From assembly GCF_003344885.1 (NCBI RefSeq), contig NZ_CP031155.1, forward strand, positions 868,001 to 932,000: a stretch of DNA of 64,000 nt, given 5' to 3'. Positions 19,104 through 29,269 of the stretch are shown piece after piece. Under the pieces are notes generated by a model. That model made no database searches. It saw nothing but the letters and a program-made list of their open reading frames with translations, and was not told where the DNA came from. The stretch is from Altererythrobacter sp. ZODW24. Lineage in GTDB: Bacteria > Pseudomonadota > Alphaproteobacteria > Sphingomonadales > Sphingomonadaceae. Position numbers and translations under genes: made by a program. Each line of letters opens with the position of its first letter. Position 1 is the first letter of the stretch.

Positions 19104-20059
19104 GGTTCGTAATCCGGCAGTTTTTGACCGCCGAGCAGCGCGCCTGCGCCTTCGGATTCGAGATTTTCAGTGACACTACGCAACGCCTTGCTGGTCGCCC
19201 GAAGGTCGCGCAGCGTGGCTTCGGCTGCTGGCAGTGTGCTTTCAGTCAGTTTCGTAGTGGCGGGGCGCACATCGGTCAGCGTCGTTTCCAACGCGACGGC
19301 AGCACCATTTGCGCTCTTCAGCGTTTTGCGAAGCTCGTCAGCAAGCGAGGCACCATCCTTGTTGATCAGCGCATCAGTCGAACCCATCACCTTCTCGAAC
19401 GCATCGAGGGCTTCCGAGGATTCACGCAATGTGATCTGCAGTTCAGCCAGGGTCGCCTCAACTTGCGGCGTTGCCTGCGCCAGATTGGCGCTCATCGCAT
19501 CAGTGTTGCGCAAAATGCCTGCAATCGAGTTCTGATTATCATCGGAAAGCACCATAGCCATCCGCTCTGTCAGAGTTGCCAAACGCTCAAGCAACAGCGG
19601 CGCGTTGGACAATATTTCGCCCAGTCCGCCTGGCTTTGGCGGAATAACCGGCACGCCTTCGGGGCAACTGTTTCTGATGTCCCCTTCGCCGCACGATATC
19701 GGCGGGGCGCCTTTGACCGCGCCATCAAGCTGGATCGTCGAAACGCCTGTAAAGCTGCCCTGAATTGTCGCAGTTGTTCCGACAAGAATCGGAATGTCGT
19801 CCCCGATCTTCAGCCGCACACGAACAAAATCTGGATCGGTAGGCCAGAGCCCTATCTCGGAAACCTGACCCGCTGGTACACCGGCGAAGGTGACCTGCGA
19901 TCCGGTTGCCAGACCTTCAACGGATTGCTTGAAAAATACATCATATTCGTTCTGATCGCCTTCGTTCAATTTGGCGATCCAGATGATGAAGGCAGCAAGT
20001 GCCGCCAGCAGCAATAAGGTAACTGCCCCAACCCAGACGAAATTCGCGCGCGTTTCCAT
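19100..20059 (-). CDS. MlaD-type MCE-domain lipid-binding protein
   Basis: A 319-aa periplasmic lipid-binding subunit. One N-terminal transmembrane helix (about residues 8-28, AVTLLLLAALAAFIIWIA) is followed by the MCE domain at about 38-115 (YDVFFKQSVEGLATGSQVTFAGVPAGQVSEI) and a long helical region (about 150-300) that may form a tunnel. Family role: retrograde or anterograde phospholipid shuttling between inner and outer membrane. It sits 8 nt after the ATPase gene. Confidence 0.93.
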   Translation of the reverse strand: METRANFVWVGAVTLLLLAALAAFIIWIAKLNEGDQNEYDVFFKQSVEGLATGSQVTFAGVPAGQVSEIGLWPTDPDFVRVRLKIGDDIPILVGTTATIQGSFTGVSTIQLDGAVKGAPPISCGEGDIRNSCPEGVPVIPPKPGGLGEILSNAPLLLERLATLTERMAMVLSDDNQNSIAGILRNTDAMSANLAQATPQVEATLAELQITLRESSEALDAFEKVMGSTDALINKDGASLADELRKTLKSANGAAVALETTLTDVRPATTKLTESTLPAAEATLRDLRATSKALRSVTENLESEGAGALLGGQKLPDYEP

Positions 20060-20067
20060 GCTGCTTC

Positions 20068-20961
20068 CTATGCCCCTGCCTTGGGTGATTTGTCCATTGT
20101 CTTGCCGGCTTCGGCCTTGCGAACGCCAGCCTTGCGGACCTCATCGCGATCTTGGCTAGCCTTGGCAGCTCGGCCGCGTGGTCCATTAAAGTATTCCTGA
20201 ATCCAAGGGTGATCAAGCGCGAGCAGTTCCGGGATCGTACCCACGGCAATCACTTGCCTATCCGCCAGCACGGCCACCCGGTCACATATTTCATACAGCG
20301 TATCGAGATCGTGGGTAATCAGAAATACCGTGAGCCCGAGCGTTTCCTGCAATTCCTTCGTAAGCCGGTCGAACTTCGCCGCGCCCACAGGATCCAGACC
20401 AGCGGTTGGCTCATCCAAAAACAGCAATTCGGGATCAAGCGCCAGCGCGCGGGCTAGGCCAGCGCGCTTCTTCATCCCGCCCGATAGTTCGGAGGGAAAC
20501 TTGTTCGTCGCCTCTTCAGGAAGGCCGGACATAATGACCTTATATTTGGCGATCTCTTGACGCAGTTCATCCTCGATATCAGGATAAAACTGCTTCAGAG
20601 GCACTTCGACATTTTCGCCGACGGTTAGCGTCGAGAAGAGCGCGCCGCCCTGAAACAACACACCCCATTTGCTGCGGACGCCGATTTCTTTGTCAGGTGC
20701 CGAGTCAGTCATCGACTTGCCCAGCACTTCAATGTGCCCTTCATTGGGGTTTTGAAGGCCAATGATCGAACGCATCAGCACGGACTTGCCGGTTCCCGAG
20801 CCGCCAACGACACCGATGATCTCACCGCGTCTTACTTCTAGCGATAGATCCTCGTGCACGGTTTGTGTGCCAAACCGATTGGTCAGCCCGCTGACGACGA
20901 TCGGAAAATCGCCGCAAAAACGCGGCTGCGGATGAACATTTCTTGCCTTACGCTCACTCAT
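20068..20961 (-). CDS. ABC transporter ATP-binding protein, MlaF-like
   Basis: A 297-aa ATPase. Walker A GGSGTGKS, signature LSGGMKKRAGLARALAL, Walker B ELLFLDEPTAGLDP and switch His in LITHDLDTL are all intact. The LSGGMKKR signature is characteristic of MlaF/Ttg2A. There is an extra basic C-terminal tail of about 35 residues (from RGRAAKASQ). The start overlaps the permease stop by 4 nt. Confidence 0.93.
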   Translation of the reverse strand: MSERKARNVHPQPRFCGDFPIVVSGLTNRFGTQTVHEDLSLEVRRGEIIGVVGGSGTGKSVLMRSIIGLQNPNEGHIEVLGKSMTDSAPDKEIGVRSKWGVLFQGGALFSTLTVGENVEVPLKQFYPDIEDELRQEIAKYKVIMSGLPEEATNKFPSELSGGMKKRAGLARALALDPELLFLDEPTAGLDPVGAAKFDRLTKELQETLGLTVFLITHDLDTLYEICDRVAVLADRQVIAVGTIPELLALDHPWIQEYFNGPRGRAAKASQDRDEVRKAGVRKAEAGKTMDKSPKAGA

Positions 20962-22082
20962 GCCCAGCCCAACTCTGTGAAGAAGACTGCGAAGAAGGCA
21001 TCAAGTACGATGACCATAAAGATTGCTTGAACCACGGCAGCGGTTGTGCGCTTGCCGACTTGTTCGGAATTATCCTTCACCTGCATGCCCTGATAGCAGC
21101 CAGCCAGACCGATAATCAGTCCGAATACCGGCGCTTTGAGCAATCCAACCCAAAGGTCATATGTCGGCACAACCTCTTGAATACGCGAGAGGAAGGTCAT
21201 GAACGGAATACCAAGCGACACGTCGGCAATAAATGCACCGCCGACAATCGCCATACCCGCCGCATAGGCGCCGAGAAGCGGCATCATGAAGGTGGCGGCC
21301 AAGATTCGGGGCAGCACCAGTGCCTCCATTGGCGAAATGCCGATCGTCCGCATGGCATCGACTTCCTCGGTCAATTTCATCGTGCCGATTTGCGCTGCAA
21401 AGGCTGAACCGGAACGGCCTGCGACCATAATCGCGGTCATTAATACGCCGAGCTCTCGCAAGGATATACGTCCGGTCAGGTTCACGGTCAGCGCCTCGGC
21501 ACCAAACTGTGCCAGCTGAACTGCACCTTGCTGCGAAATCACGATACCGATCAGAAAGCTCATCAGCCCGATAATGCCGAGCGACGACACGCCCACCAGC
21601 TCCATTTGGCGGATCAGCGCCTTCATACGGAACCGGCGCGGATGCCGGATCACGCTGCCAATCGCCACGATCAAGCCGCCGAGAAAACTCAAGAAAGTCA
21701 GCAAACCCGACATCCAGCCGGACAACTGCTTACCAACAGCAAGCGGTACACGTTCAAATATATGCGTACGTTCAGGCAGCACATCAGCGTCGCTATGGGC
21801 AGAGCTGACAGCTTCGATCAGGCGTGAGGCCCGGTCATCTGCACCGAATATCTCGACGTTATGTTCGCGGGAAATGCTGAGCACAGTCCAAGCGCCGACA
21901 GTGTCCATCTCCTCGACACCTGAAACGTCAATGGAGGACAGGGGGCCGTCCAATGTACGGACATCCTGATCAATCGCACCGATCGTGGATACCATCAACG
22001 AACCAGAGAAAACCAACCGGTCCCCAAGTTCGGCATCGCCATCGGCGCCGTTTTCTAGTGAATATCCTGCCCCTAAGTGCAT
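20958..22082 (-). CDS. MlaE-type ABC transporter permease with N-terminal STAS-like domain
   Basis: The permease of the lipid transporter. The first 110 or so residues are soluble ([20 protein letters not shown]), resembling a STAS domain fused to the permease. The MlaE core follows with five or six hydrophobic helices and the conserved [23 protein letters not shown]-type coupling loop and [19 protein letters not shown] 22082 is chosen; a longer frame to 22121 lacks support. It is divergent from valS, so promoters for both must lie within about 126 nt. Confidence 0.92.
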   Translation of the reverse strand: MHLGAGYSLENGADGDAELGDRLVFSGSLMVSTIGAIDQDVRTLDGPLSSIDVSGVEEMDTVGAWTVLSISREHNVEIFGADDRASRLIEAVSSAHSDADVLPERTHIFERVPLAVGKQLSGWMSGLLTFLSFLGGLIVAIGSVIRHPRRFRMKALIRQMELVGVSSLGIIGLMSFLIGIVISQQGAVQLAQFGAEALTVNLTGRISLRELGVLMTAIMVAGRSGSAFAAQIGTMKLTEEVDAMRTIGISPMEALVLPRILAATFMMPLLGAYAAGMAIVGGAFIADVSLGIPFMTFLSRIQEVVPTYDLWVGLLKAPVFGLIIGLAGCYQGMQVKDNSEQVGKRTTAAVVQAIFMVIVLDAFFAVFFTELGWA

Positions 22083-22208
22083 TCGCTTTCTATGCGGGCA
22101 AATCCTGATCGCCACAAGCACTTACCGATGAAGCGCGCGGCAAGCCTTCCGTATCAGACACTGCGATGCTTGCACCCCTGCCCTGCCGCTGGCAAAGGCG
22201 CAGGCGAT

Positions 22209-24920
22209 ATGACAGGCAATCTAGATACGACATTCGACCCCGCCTCCATCGAGGCAAAATGGCGCCAACATTGGGAGGCAGAAGGGCTTTATCGCCCCGA
22301 CCGCCCCGATGCAGAGCCGTTCACCATCGTGAACCCGCCGCCCAATGTGACGGGCAGTCTCCACATCGGCCATGCGCTGGACAACACGCTGCAGGACATC
22401 GTGATCCGTTACGAGCGCATGCGCGGCAAGGATGCTTTGTGGGTCGTGGGCACCGATCACGCCGGGATCGCCACGCAAATGGTGGTCGAGCGCCAGATGG
22501 AAGAGCGCCAGGACAAGCGCACCAATTACAGCCGTGAAGATTTCGTCGCGAAGGTCTGGGAATGGAAAGAGGAAAGCGGCGGGGAGATCACCAACCAGCT
22601 GCGCCGCCTCGGCTGTTCGATGGACTGGAGCCGCGAGCAGTTCACCATGGATCCGCATTTCAGCGACGCAGTCCTCAAGGTGTTCGTCAAACTGCACCAA
22701 CAGGGTCTGATTTACCGCGACAAGCGACTGGTGAACTGGGACCCCAAACTCAAGACCGCGATCAGCGATCTCGAGGTTGAGACACAGGATTTGAAGGGCA
22801 GTTTCTGGCACTTCAAATATCCGCTGGAAGACGGCGTGACGCTGGCTGACGGGCGCGACTATATCGAGGTGGCGACTACGCGGCCTGAAACGATGCTGGC
22901 CGATATGGCGGTTGCGGTTCACCCCGATGATGAACGTTATGCCAGCGTAGTCGGCAAGCACGTCGTGCTGCCGCTTACGGGACGCCGCGTGCCTATCGTC
23001 GCCGATGAACACGCCGATCCTGAGCTTGGCTCGGGTGCGGTGAAGATCACGCCGGGCCATGACTTCAACGATTTCGATGTCGGTAAGCGCGCGGGCTTCG
23101 CCGCAGGCGACATGCTCAACATGCTCGATGGTGAGGCGAATGTTTGTCAGGTTTCTGATGGTTTGGTGCCGGAGGAATATCTCGGTCTGCACCGCTTCAA
23201 ACGTGACGGCGAAAATGGTGCGCGCGAGCTGGTTGTTCAGCGCCTGAAAGATGGCGGCCATCTGATCCCGCATATCGCCAAGACGAAAAAGGGCGAGGAA
23301 GTCGAACATGACGCCGAACCGCGCACCATCGCAACGCCCTTCGGCGACCGCGGCGGCGTGGTAATCGAGCCTTGGCTGACCGACCAATGGTATGTCGACG
23401 CCGAAACGCTTGCGAAAGCGCCGATTGAGGCAGTGCGCAACGGCGATATCGAAATCGTCCCGAAGAGCTGGGAGAAGACCTTCTTCAACTGGATGGAAAA
23501 CATCCAGCCTTGGTGCGTCTCGCGCCAGCTTTGGTGGGGGCACCAGATTCCGGCTTGGTATGCAGAAGATGGCTCCGTCTATGTTGCGGACACTGAGGAA
23601 GACGCTCAAGCGCAAGCCGGTGAGGGGATTGAACTAACACGCGATTCTGACGTTCTCGACACTTGGTTCTCGTCCGCCCTGTGGCCTTTCGCCACGCTTG
23701 GCTGGCCGGATGAAAACGCTGAACTGTTCCAGAAACACTATCCCAACAATCTCCTAGTCTCCGGCTTCGACATCCTGTTTTTCTGGGATGCGCGGATGAT
23801 GATGATGGGTCAGCATCTGACGGGACAAAACCCGTGGCCGCGGCTCTATCTGCACGGGCTGGTTCGCGCGGCTGATGGTGCGAAGATGTCCAAGTCCAAG
23901 GGCAATGTCGTCGATCCGCTGGGGCTGGTCGATCAATATGGCGCGGACGCCCTGCGGTTCTTTATGGCGGCAATGGAAAGCCAGGGCCGCGATATCAAAA
24001 TGGACGATAATCGCGTCGAAGGTTACCGGAATTTCGCGACAAAACTCTGGAATGCAACGCGTTTCTGCCAGTCTAACGGCATCGGTGCGTCAAGCACCCT
24101 AGAAGCACCTAAAGCGACCACAGCGGTCAACAAATGGATCATAGGTGAAGTCACCGAGACTTTGGCTGCGCTGGACAAAGCGATGGCCGATTTGCGCTTC
24201 GACGCAGCCGCAAATACGATCTACCATTTCACGTGGGACCGCTTCTGCGATTGGTATCTGGAACTGATCAAGGGTTCGATTGACGATGAGACAAAAGGCG
24301 TCGCCGGATGGGTTCTCGACCAGATTTTCGTCATGCTGCACCCCTTCATGCCGTTCATCACTGAGGAGCTTTGGACCAGCCAAGGAGACCGCGCTGCCTA
24401 TCCGCTCATCACGGCGAAGTGGCCGGAACCGGGTGCCGGGGTCGACGCGGATGCCAAGCGCGAAGTCGAATGGCTGATTGGCCTCACCAGTGCCTTGCGA
24501 ACGGCGAAGAACGAACTTGGCATTTCGCCGGGCGCGAAACTCGATGCCTACTGTGAAGCGCCCAGCCCGCTGGCGAAAGAAGCCGTCGAGCGCAACACAG
24601 CATCCCTCGAGCGTCTGGCCCGCCTGTCCTCAATTACCTTTAGCGCGCCGCCCGCTGGTGCCGCGATGCAAATTGGCGTTGGGGAAGACACGCTTGCCAT
24701 TTTGCTCGAAGGTGTTGTCGACATCGACGCCGAACGCACTCGCCTCAAAAAAGCTCTCGAAACCTCGGCCAAAGAGGTTAAGTCGCTCGAAGGCCGGCTT
24801 GGCAACGCCAATTTCGTCGAACGCGCGAAGCCCGAAGCGGTTGAGAAGGCTAAGGCAGATCACGCCCATCACAGCGCCGAAGTCGAACGCCTCGAAGCTG
24901 CGCTAACGCGGCTGGGATAG
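22209..24920 (+). CDS. valS: Valyl-tRNA synthetase
   Basis: Class I aminoacyl-tRNA synthetase of 903 aa that charges tRNA-Val. The HIGH motif appears as [14 protein letters not shown] and KMSKS as [15 protein letters not shown]. An editing (CP1) domain lies between. The C-terminus is a coiled-coil arm (from about residue 840, rich in Glu, Lys and Leu). The ATG at 22209 begins [18 protein letters not shown], the family start. The longer in-frame extension to 22077 overlaps the permease start region and is rejected. Confidence 0.97.
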   Translation: MTGNLDTTFDPASIEAKWRQHWEAEGLYRPDRPDAEPFTIVNPPPNVTGSLHIGHALDNTLQDIVIRYERMRGKDALWVVGTDHAGIATQMVVERQMEERQDKRTNYSREDFVAKVWEWKEESGGEITNQLRRLGCSMDWSREQFTMDPHFSDAVLKVFVKLHQQGLIYRDKRLVNWDPKLKTAISDLEVETQDLKGSFWHFKYPLEDGVTLADGRDYIEVATTRPETMLADMAVAVHPDDERYASVVGKHVVLPLTGRRVPIVADEHADPELGSGAVKITPGHDFNDFDVGKRAGFAAGDMLNMLDGEANVCQVSDGLVPEEYLGLHRFKRDGENGARELVVQRLKDGGHLIPHIAKTKKGEEVEHDAEPRTIATPFGDRGGVVIEPWLTDQWYVDAETLAKAPIEAVRNGDIEIVPKSWEKTFFNWMENIQPWCVSRQLWWGHQIPAWYAEDGSVYVADTEEDAQAQAGEGIELTRDSDVLDTWFSSALWPFATLGWPDENAELFQKHYPNNLLVSGFDILFFWDARMMMMGQHLTGQNPWPRLYLHGLVRAADGAKMSKSKGNVVDPLGLVDQYGADALRFFMAAMESQGRDIKMDDNRVEGYRNFATKLWNATRFCQSNGIGASSTLEAPKATTAVNKWIIGEVTETLAALDKAMADLRFDAAANTIYHFTWDRFCDWYLELIKGSIDDETKGVAGWVLDQIFVMLHPFMPFITEELWTSQGDRAAYPLITAKWPEPGAGVDADAKREVEWLIGLTSALRTAKNELGISPGAKLDAYCEAPSPLAKEAVERNTASLERLARLSSITFSAPPAGAAMQIGVGEDTLAILLEGVVDIDAERTRLKKALETSAKEVKSLEGRLGNANFVERAKPEAVEKAKADHAHHSAEVERLEAALTRLG

Positions 24921-24924
24921 GCAA

Positions 24925-25656
24925 GTGCTCACCCTAGCCACTGTTGAAACAGGCGAGCCGGAGATTTTCGCTTCGGTTCAGGGCGAAGGTGCTTCTGCTG
25001 GCCGTCCGGTGGCATTCTTGCGGCTGTCCCGCTGCAACCTCGCCTGCGTGTGGTGCGACACCGCCTATACTTGGCATTTCGAGGGTGATGAGCGCGAGCA
25101 CCAGGGCGGCGAGACTTTCGACCGCAAGGCCAATCAGGTAAAGCTGCCCGTCGCCGAAACGGCGGAGCGCATTCTCGCTCTTGGTCAGGATAGGCTCGTG
25201 ATAACTGGCGGTGAGCCTTTGCTTCAGGCTGGCGCGCTGGCCGATCTGCTCGAACTGCTACCCGACATGACATTCGAGATAGAAACCAACGGCACCGTCA
25301 AAGCACCGCCGCGTCTAGATATTCGGATCGACCAATTCAATGTTAGCCCCAAGCTCCGGCATAGCGGTAATGAAGCTGAACTGGCGCTAATTCCCGAGCG
25401 GTTAGAGCATTACGCAGCCGAACCGCGCGCCTTCTTCAAATTCGTGATTGCAGAGCCTGATGACGTCGTGGAGGTCGCCGGGCTCGTGACGGAACACCGG
25501 ATACCGAAAGAACGCGTCTTTCTAATGCCAGAAGGCACCGACAGCGTGACGCTGCGCAATCGCGAGCAGTGGCTTGTGGATCAATGTCTCAAGCATGGTT
25601 TTCAACTGAGCGACCGCCTGCATATCCACTTGTTCGGCGATACGCGGGGAACGTGA
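24925..25656 (+). CDS. queE: 7-carboxy-7-deazaguanine synthase
   Basis: Radical SAM enzyme in queuosine/7-deazaguanine biosynthesis, converting 6-carboxytetrahydropterin to CDG. The cluster motif CNLACVWC gives Cys37, Cys41 and Cys44, and is preceded by SVQGEGASAGRP. VITGGEPLLQ is the SAM-binding GGE motif. The 243-aa length fits. The start is GTG 24925, 4 nt after the valS stop. No other que genes are in the window. Confidence 0.93.
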   Translation: MLTLATVETGEPEIFASVQGEGASAGRPVAFLRLSRCNLACVWCDTAYTWHFEGDEREHQGGETFDRKANQVKLPVAETAERILALGQDRLVITGGEPLLQAGALADLLELLPDMTFEIETNGTVKAPPRLDIRIDQFNVSPKLRHSGNEAELALIPERLEHYAAEPRAFFKFVIAEPDDVVEVAGLVTEHRIPKERVFLMPEGTDSVTLRNREQWLVDQCLKHGFQLSDRLHIHLFGDTRGT

Positions 25657-27435
25657 TTAACGTCCCTGCGCTCTCCAGCGCATGACGGTCCGTTGCACGG
25701 CTTCTTCCTCGCCGCCGCCTTCGCTCCATAGTTCCGAGAAGCTAGGATCTTCGGAGGCTGGGCGTTTGGATTCTTCGAGATTGTCGAAGCTCACGCGGAT
25801 CGGGATCGAAACACCCTCGCCGCAGATGATAACCTCGCGGTTACGCAGGGCGGGAATGGCATCGAGGAAGCCTCGCGCGCCTTCCGGCATTGCGCTGCGC
25901 ACAAAGGCCTGATCTCGGTCATTGTTCAGACGCATCGACAGGATCGTACCGCACTGTGACAGCACGCCTTCGGCCAAATCTGATGGGCGCTGCGTGATGA
26001 GGCCCAGCGAAATTCCGTATTTCCGGCCTTCCTTGGCAATCCTGCCAAGTATCCGGCCAACCGAGCTTTCATCGGCAAACTTTTCGCTCGGGACATAGCG
26101 GTGGGCCTCTTCACAAACGAGCAGGATCGGACGCGTTTTTTCTTCGCGGCTCCAGATCGCATAATCGAATACCAAACGGCTCAGCACAGCAACAACGGTC
26201 GAAGTGATGTCGGATGGAACGCCCGAAACGTCGATGATCGAAATAGGTTTGCCAGCACTTGGCAGGCGGAATATCTTCGAGATAAAGTCGGCCATCGTAT
26301 CGCCAACCAACATGCCCGAGAACATGAATTGGTAGCGAGGATCGTTCTTCAATTCTTCGATCTTATTCTTGAGCCGCATGAAAGGCGCGCTGCTGGTGGC
26401 TTTGTCCAGCTTGCCCATCTGGTTCATGATTTCTGTTGTCAGATCGGATAGCAAATAGGGGATCGGCGAATCCACCGTGATCTTGCCCATACTTTCTGCA
26501 AGGCGGTTTTTGGAGCGCGCAGCCAAGAGGCAGCGCGCCAGAATTTCAGAATCTTCCTGCTTTTCGCTGCCACGCGAACTGATCATAATTTCGCAATGCT
26601 CTTCGAAATTCATGAGCCAATATGGCATCGCGAGGTTGCCAACGTCGAAAATCTTACCGGTTGTTTTGAACGCGGCCGAATATTCGCCGTGCGGATCGAT
26701 CATCACAATGTGACCTTCCGGCGCGGCCTGACAGATGCGGTGCAGGATCAGTGCAGCGCTGGTCGATTTACCGGTACCGGTCGAACCTAGCAGCGCGAAG
26801 TGCTTGCCGAGCATGGCATCAATATACAGACCGGCGCGGATGTCTTTCGTGGGAAAAACGGTACCGATCTGGATATTGGCGCGGCCATCGCTGGCGTAAA
26901 TCTGTTTGAGGTCGTCGGTAGACGCAGGATAGATCATCGCGCCGGGAACCGGATAGCGCGTAACACCGCGCCGGAAACCGTGGATTTTGCCAGTCAGTTT
27001 CTCTTCCTGGCCTTCGCCAAGGAAATCGATGTTGGCAGTAATGCCGCCGCCCTGACGGCGGTCCTGCTTCTGGTTACGAACGTTGGCGAGCAGCCAGTTG
27101 CTACCGACGCGGATCTTGATCTGGCTGCCGACTTGCCCAGCCAGTGCGACCGACGGATCGCTATCGTCCATACATTCATTCAGGCGCTGGAGATCGAGTG
27201 CGATCTGCGAGCCCGAACCGGCGATCTCAAGCACCACACCAATAGGCTGGTTGCGGTTGTCGCTGGCGTTTGTTGGGGCAGGTGCCGCTGCCTGTGCAGG
27301 CGTTGGTGCAGGTTGGGCCGTAGCCGCGGGTGTGGGCGCCGGTTTTGGCGTGGGCGCTTGCTCAGCAGCAGGCGAGTTGGCGCCTGGCTCCTGCGCCGGA
27401 TCGAAAGTCTGAAAAGACTGCTTGCCCATATCCAT
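25657..27435 (-). CDS. HerA-like ATPase (DUF87, FtsK/HerA superfamily)
   Basis: A 592-aa hexameric-type ATPase. Residues 20-60 are a low-complexity Pro/Ala/Thr/Gln linker. A HAS-barrel-like beta region follows (about 65-190), then the ATPase core with Walker A GSTGTGKST at 217-225, HIVMIDPHGEYSAAF, Walker B RPILLVCEEAHRYV and an arginine-finger-like segment KEGRKYGISLGLITQRP. HerA translocates DNA and normally pairs with NurA nuclease in archaea; no NurA gene is adjacent. An inverted repeat CCCCGGT / ACCGGGG (27445-27451 and 27479-27485) lies just upstream. It abuts queE tail to tail. Confidence 0.88.
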   Translation of the reverse strand: MDMGKQSFQTFDPAQEPGANSPAAEQAPTPKPAPTPAATAQPAPTPAQAAAPAPTNASDNRNQPIGVVLEIAGSGSQIALDLQRLNECMDDSDPSVALAGQVGSQIKIRVGSNWLLANVRNQKQDRRQGGGITANIDFLGEGQEEKLTGKIHGFRRGVTRYPVPGAMIYPASTDDLKQIYASDGRANIQIGTVFPTKDIRAGLYIDAMLGKHFALLGSTGTGKSTSAALILHRICQAAPEGHIVMIDPHGEYSAAFKTTGKIFDVGNLAMPYWLMNFEEHCEIMISSRGSEKQEDSEILARCLLAARSKNRLAESMGKITVDSPIPYLLSDLTTEIMNQMGKLDKATSSAPFMRLKNKIEELKNDPRYQFMFSGMLVGDTMADFISKIFRLPSAGKPISIIDVSGVPSDITSTVVAVLSRLVFDYAIWSREEKTRPILLVCEEAHRYVPSEKFADESSVGRILGRIAKEGRKYGISLGLITQRPSDLAEGVLSQCGTILSMRLNNDRDQAFVRSAMPEGARGFLDAIPALRNREVIICGEGVSIPIRVSFDNLEESKRPASEDPSFSELWSEGGGEEEAVQRTVMRWRAQGR

Positions 27436-27537
27436 CGTCTAAAACCCCGGTTTTCGTACCTGTTATCAGGCTCGCATTACCGGGGAGACGGTTAATATCG
27501 GGTCAACATGTCTGGATTGGCCGGCTCAGACCCCGGA

Positions 27538-28290
27538 TCAGACCATGGCGAACAGGCGGCCAGCCAACCAGCCCATCATGACTGACAGCGCCACAGCAAT
27601 CAGGCCGTAGAACACGCCCCAGTTCTGGGCAGAAGTCTCGACGAAACGTTCGAAACCGACCTTGCGAACCTCAACCTCCGACACTTCGGAGGCGATGACT
27701 CGCCCGCGCGTTATGGCAAAGGTTTCAGCGGTGTAGGTTCCGGTTTGGACGTTTGACGGAAGTGAAATCCGCGCTTGATACAAGACTTGCTTGCTGACCT
27801 GCACACCGGACATGTCCTCCTTGTACAGGCCTGCTCGCTTACGCATATCATTGAAGCCTGCGGAGAATCGCGCTTGTTCTGCCGGATCGATTTTGCCTGT
27901 TGGAGAAAATTGGACAAAATCCAGTCCGAGCTCATAAATCGCCGCTGTTTTCTCGTCGACCAGCTCCGATATCGGCTTCGACGATACAACGGCAAAAAAC
28001 GACGGAGCAGACTGGAATGCCGTGCTGTCCGCGTTGATCCAAATTCCTGCAACCTTCCGCTTTTCACGCACCCGGATCGCCTCGGCAGGACCTTTCAGCA
28101 CGACCACGATATCATAATCGCGGGCCGCCCTGCCCTCTGGATCGAGGATCGCGCCAAACAGTAGCAGTTCCGTTCCAGTGAAACCTTGCCGCACCTGAAC
28201 GTCGTGTTGCGACACTTCGGGTACTAGAATCGGATCCCGTGCGCCTGTCAGCATTAACGCCATGACGAAAAGAGCCACAAGCCGGATCAT
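27538..28290 (-). CDS. TIGR02186-family membrane protein
   Basis: A 250-aa protein with an N-terminal signal peptide (about residues 1-17), a predicted periplasmic beta-rich domain and one C-terminal transmembrane helix (NWGVFYGLIAVALSVMMGWLAG). Landmarks VSQHDVQVRQGFTGTELLLFGAI and YDIVVVLKGP fit TIGR02186, an alphaproteobacterial family of unknown function. The start overlaps the TauE gene stop by 4 nt, a pairing known in the group. A role with sulfur-anion export is an inference from the neighbour only. Confidence 0.82.
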   Translation of the reverse strand: MIRLVALFVMALMLTGARDPILVPEVSQHDVQVRQGFTGTELLLFGAILDPEGRAARDYDIVVVLKGPAEAIRVREKRKVAGIWINADSTAFQSAPSFFAVVSSKPISELVDEKTAAIYELGLDFVQFSPTGKIDPAEQARFSAGFNDMRKRAGLYKEDMSGVQVSKQVLYQARISLPSNVQTGTYTAETFAITRGRVIASEVSEVEVRKVGFERFVETSAQNWGVFYGLIAVALSVMMGWLAGRLFAMV

Positions 28291-29201
28291 AAGGGCGCAA
28301 CCGTGAAAATTTCGTCCGGCTGGAAACCCAGCCCAAACGCCATGCGTAGCGCAACCGCAAGCACGATCGCAGCCAAGACAAGACGCAGAATTTCAGGCTT
28401 TGCCTTGAGGGCGATTTTCGAGCCAACTTGGGCGCCCGCCGCTGACCCGAGCAGCAACAGTCCGGCCAGTACAATGTCGATGGCCTTAGTCGTCAGAGCG
28501 TGGGTCATAGTTGTGACCATGGTAACGAACAGGATTTGAAACAAACTCGTTCCGACCACCACGGTGGCGCTCATGCCGAGAATATAGAGCATCGCCGGGA
28601 TCAGAATAAACCCGCCGCCAACACCCATCAGCATGGTAAGGATACCGACTGCCACACCGAGCAGAAGCGGGGCAATTGGACTGATGTAGAGGCCTGAACG
28701 GTAGAAGCGCCAGCGATAGGGTAACGCGGCGACCAATGGGTGATGGCGGCGCTTCATGGCGCGTGGCTTTGCACCCGCCTTAACCGCGCCAATAGTTTGC
28801 AGCGCCTCACGCCCCATCAAGGTGCCGATTGTGCCCAGCATCACGACGTAGAGCACGTTGATCATCACATCGATCTGGCCGAGCGACTGGAAGAAACGGA
28901 ACAGCACCGCGCCGATGAGCGCTCCGATTGTGCCGCCAGCAACCATGACCCAGCCGATCTTCTCGTCCACGCCGTTGCGCTTGCGGTGAGCGAGCATGCC
29001 AGAAACGCTTGCGCCGGTGACCTGCGTGGTCGCGGAAGCTGCGGCGACCGTCGGCGGAATGCCGTAGAAAATGAGCAATGGTGTGGTCAGAAACCCGCCG
29101 CCTACTCCGAAAAGGCCGGACAGAATTCCGGTCAACCCGCCAAGCGCAACGATGACCAGTCCATTGACCGACAGATTCGCGATTGGGAGATAGACATCCA
29201 T
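28287..29201 (-). CDS. TauE/SafE-family anion exporter
   Basis: A polytopic inner-membrane protein of 304 aa with about eight helices in two repeats. Repeat motifs are GILSGLFGVGGGFLTTPLLI near the N-terminus and ILTMLMGVGGGFILIPAML in the second half. The family exports sulfite or sulfoacetate-like anions. The ATG at 29201 is preferred over TTG 29210. A hydrophilic cytoplasmic loop rich in Arg, Lys and His (KAGAKPRAMKRRHH) separates the halves. Confidence 0.9.
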   Translation of the reverse strand: MDVYLPIANLSVNGLVIVALGGLTGILSGLFGVGGGFLTTPLLIFYGIPPTVAAASATTQVTGASVSGMLAHRKRNGVDEKIGWVMVAGGTIGALIGAVLFRFFQSLGQIDVMINVLYVVMLGTIGTLMGREALQTIGAVKAGAKPRAMKRRHHPLVAALPYRWRFYRSGLYISPIAPLLLGVAVGILTMLMGVGGGFILIPAMLYILGMSATVVVGTSLFQILFVTMVTTMTHALTTKAIDIVLAGLLLLGSAAGAQVGSKIALKAKPEILRLVLAAIVLAVALRMAFGLGFQPDEIFTVAPL

Positions 29202-29269
29202 GCTTTGCAAGGCCTAGCCGAGCGCGCCCCTACATTAAAGCAGGTTCAGCGGGATTATTTGCGGCGTGG

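Noticed and set aside
18944-20017. 357-codon open frame antisense to the lipoprotein and MCE genes
   Set aside because: Spans two genes on the opposite strand, has no recognisable domain and starts inside the lipoprotein gene.
22221-23615. 464-codon open frame antisense to valS
   Set aside because: It lies entirely inside valS, has no SD, and its composition is what the opposite frame of a GC-rich gene gives. The sense strand has all valyl-tRNA synthetase motifs.
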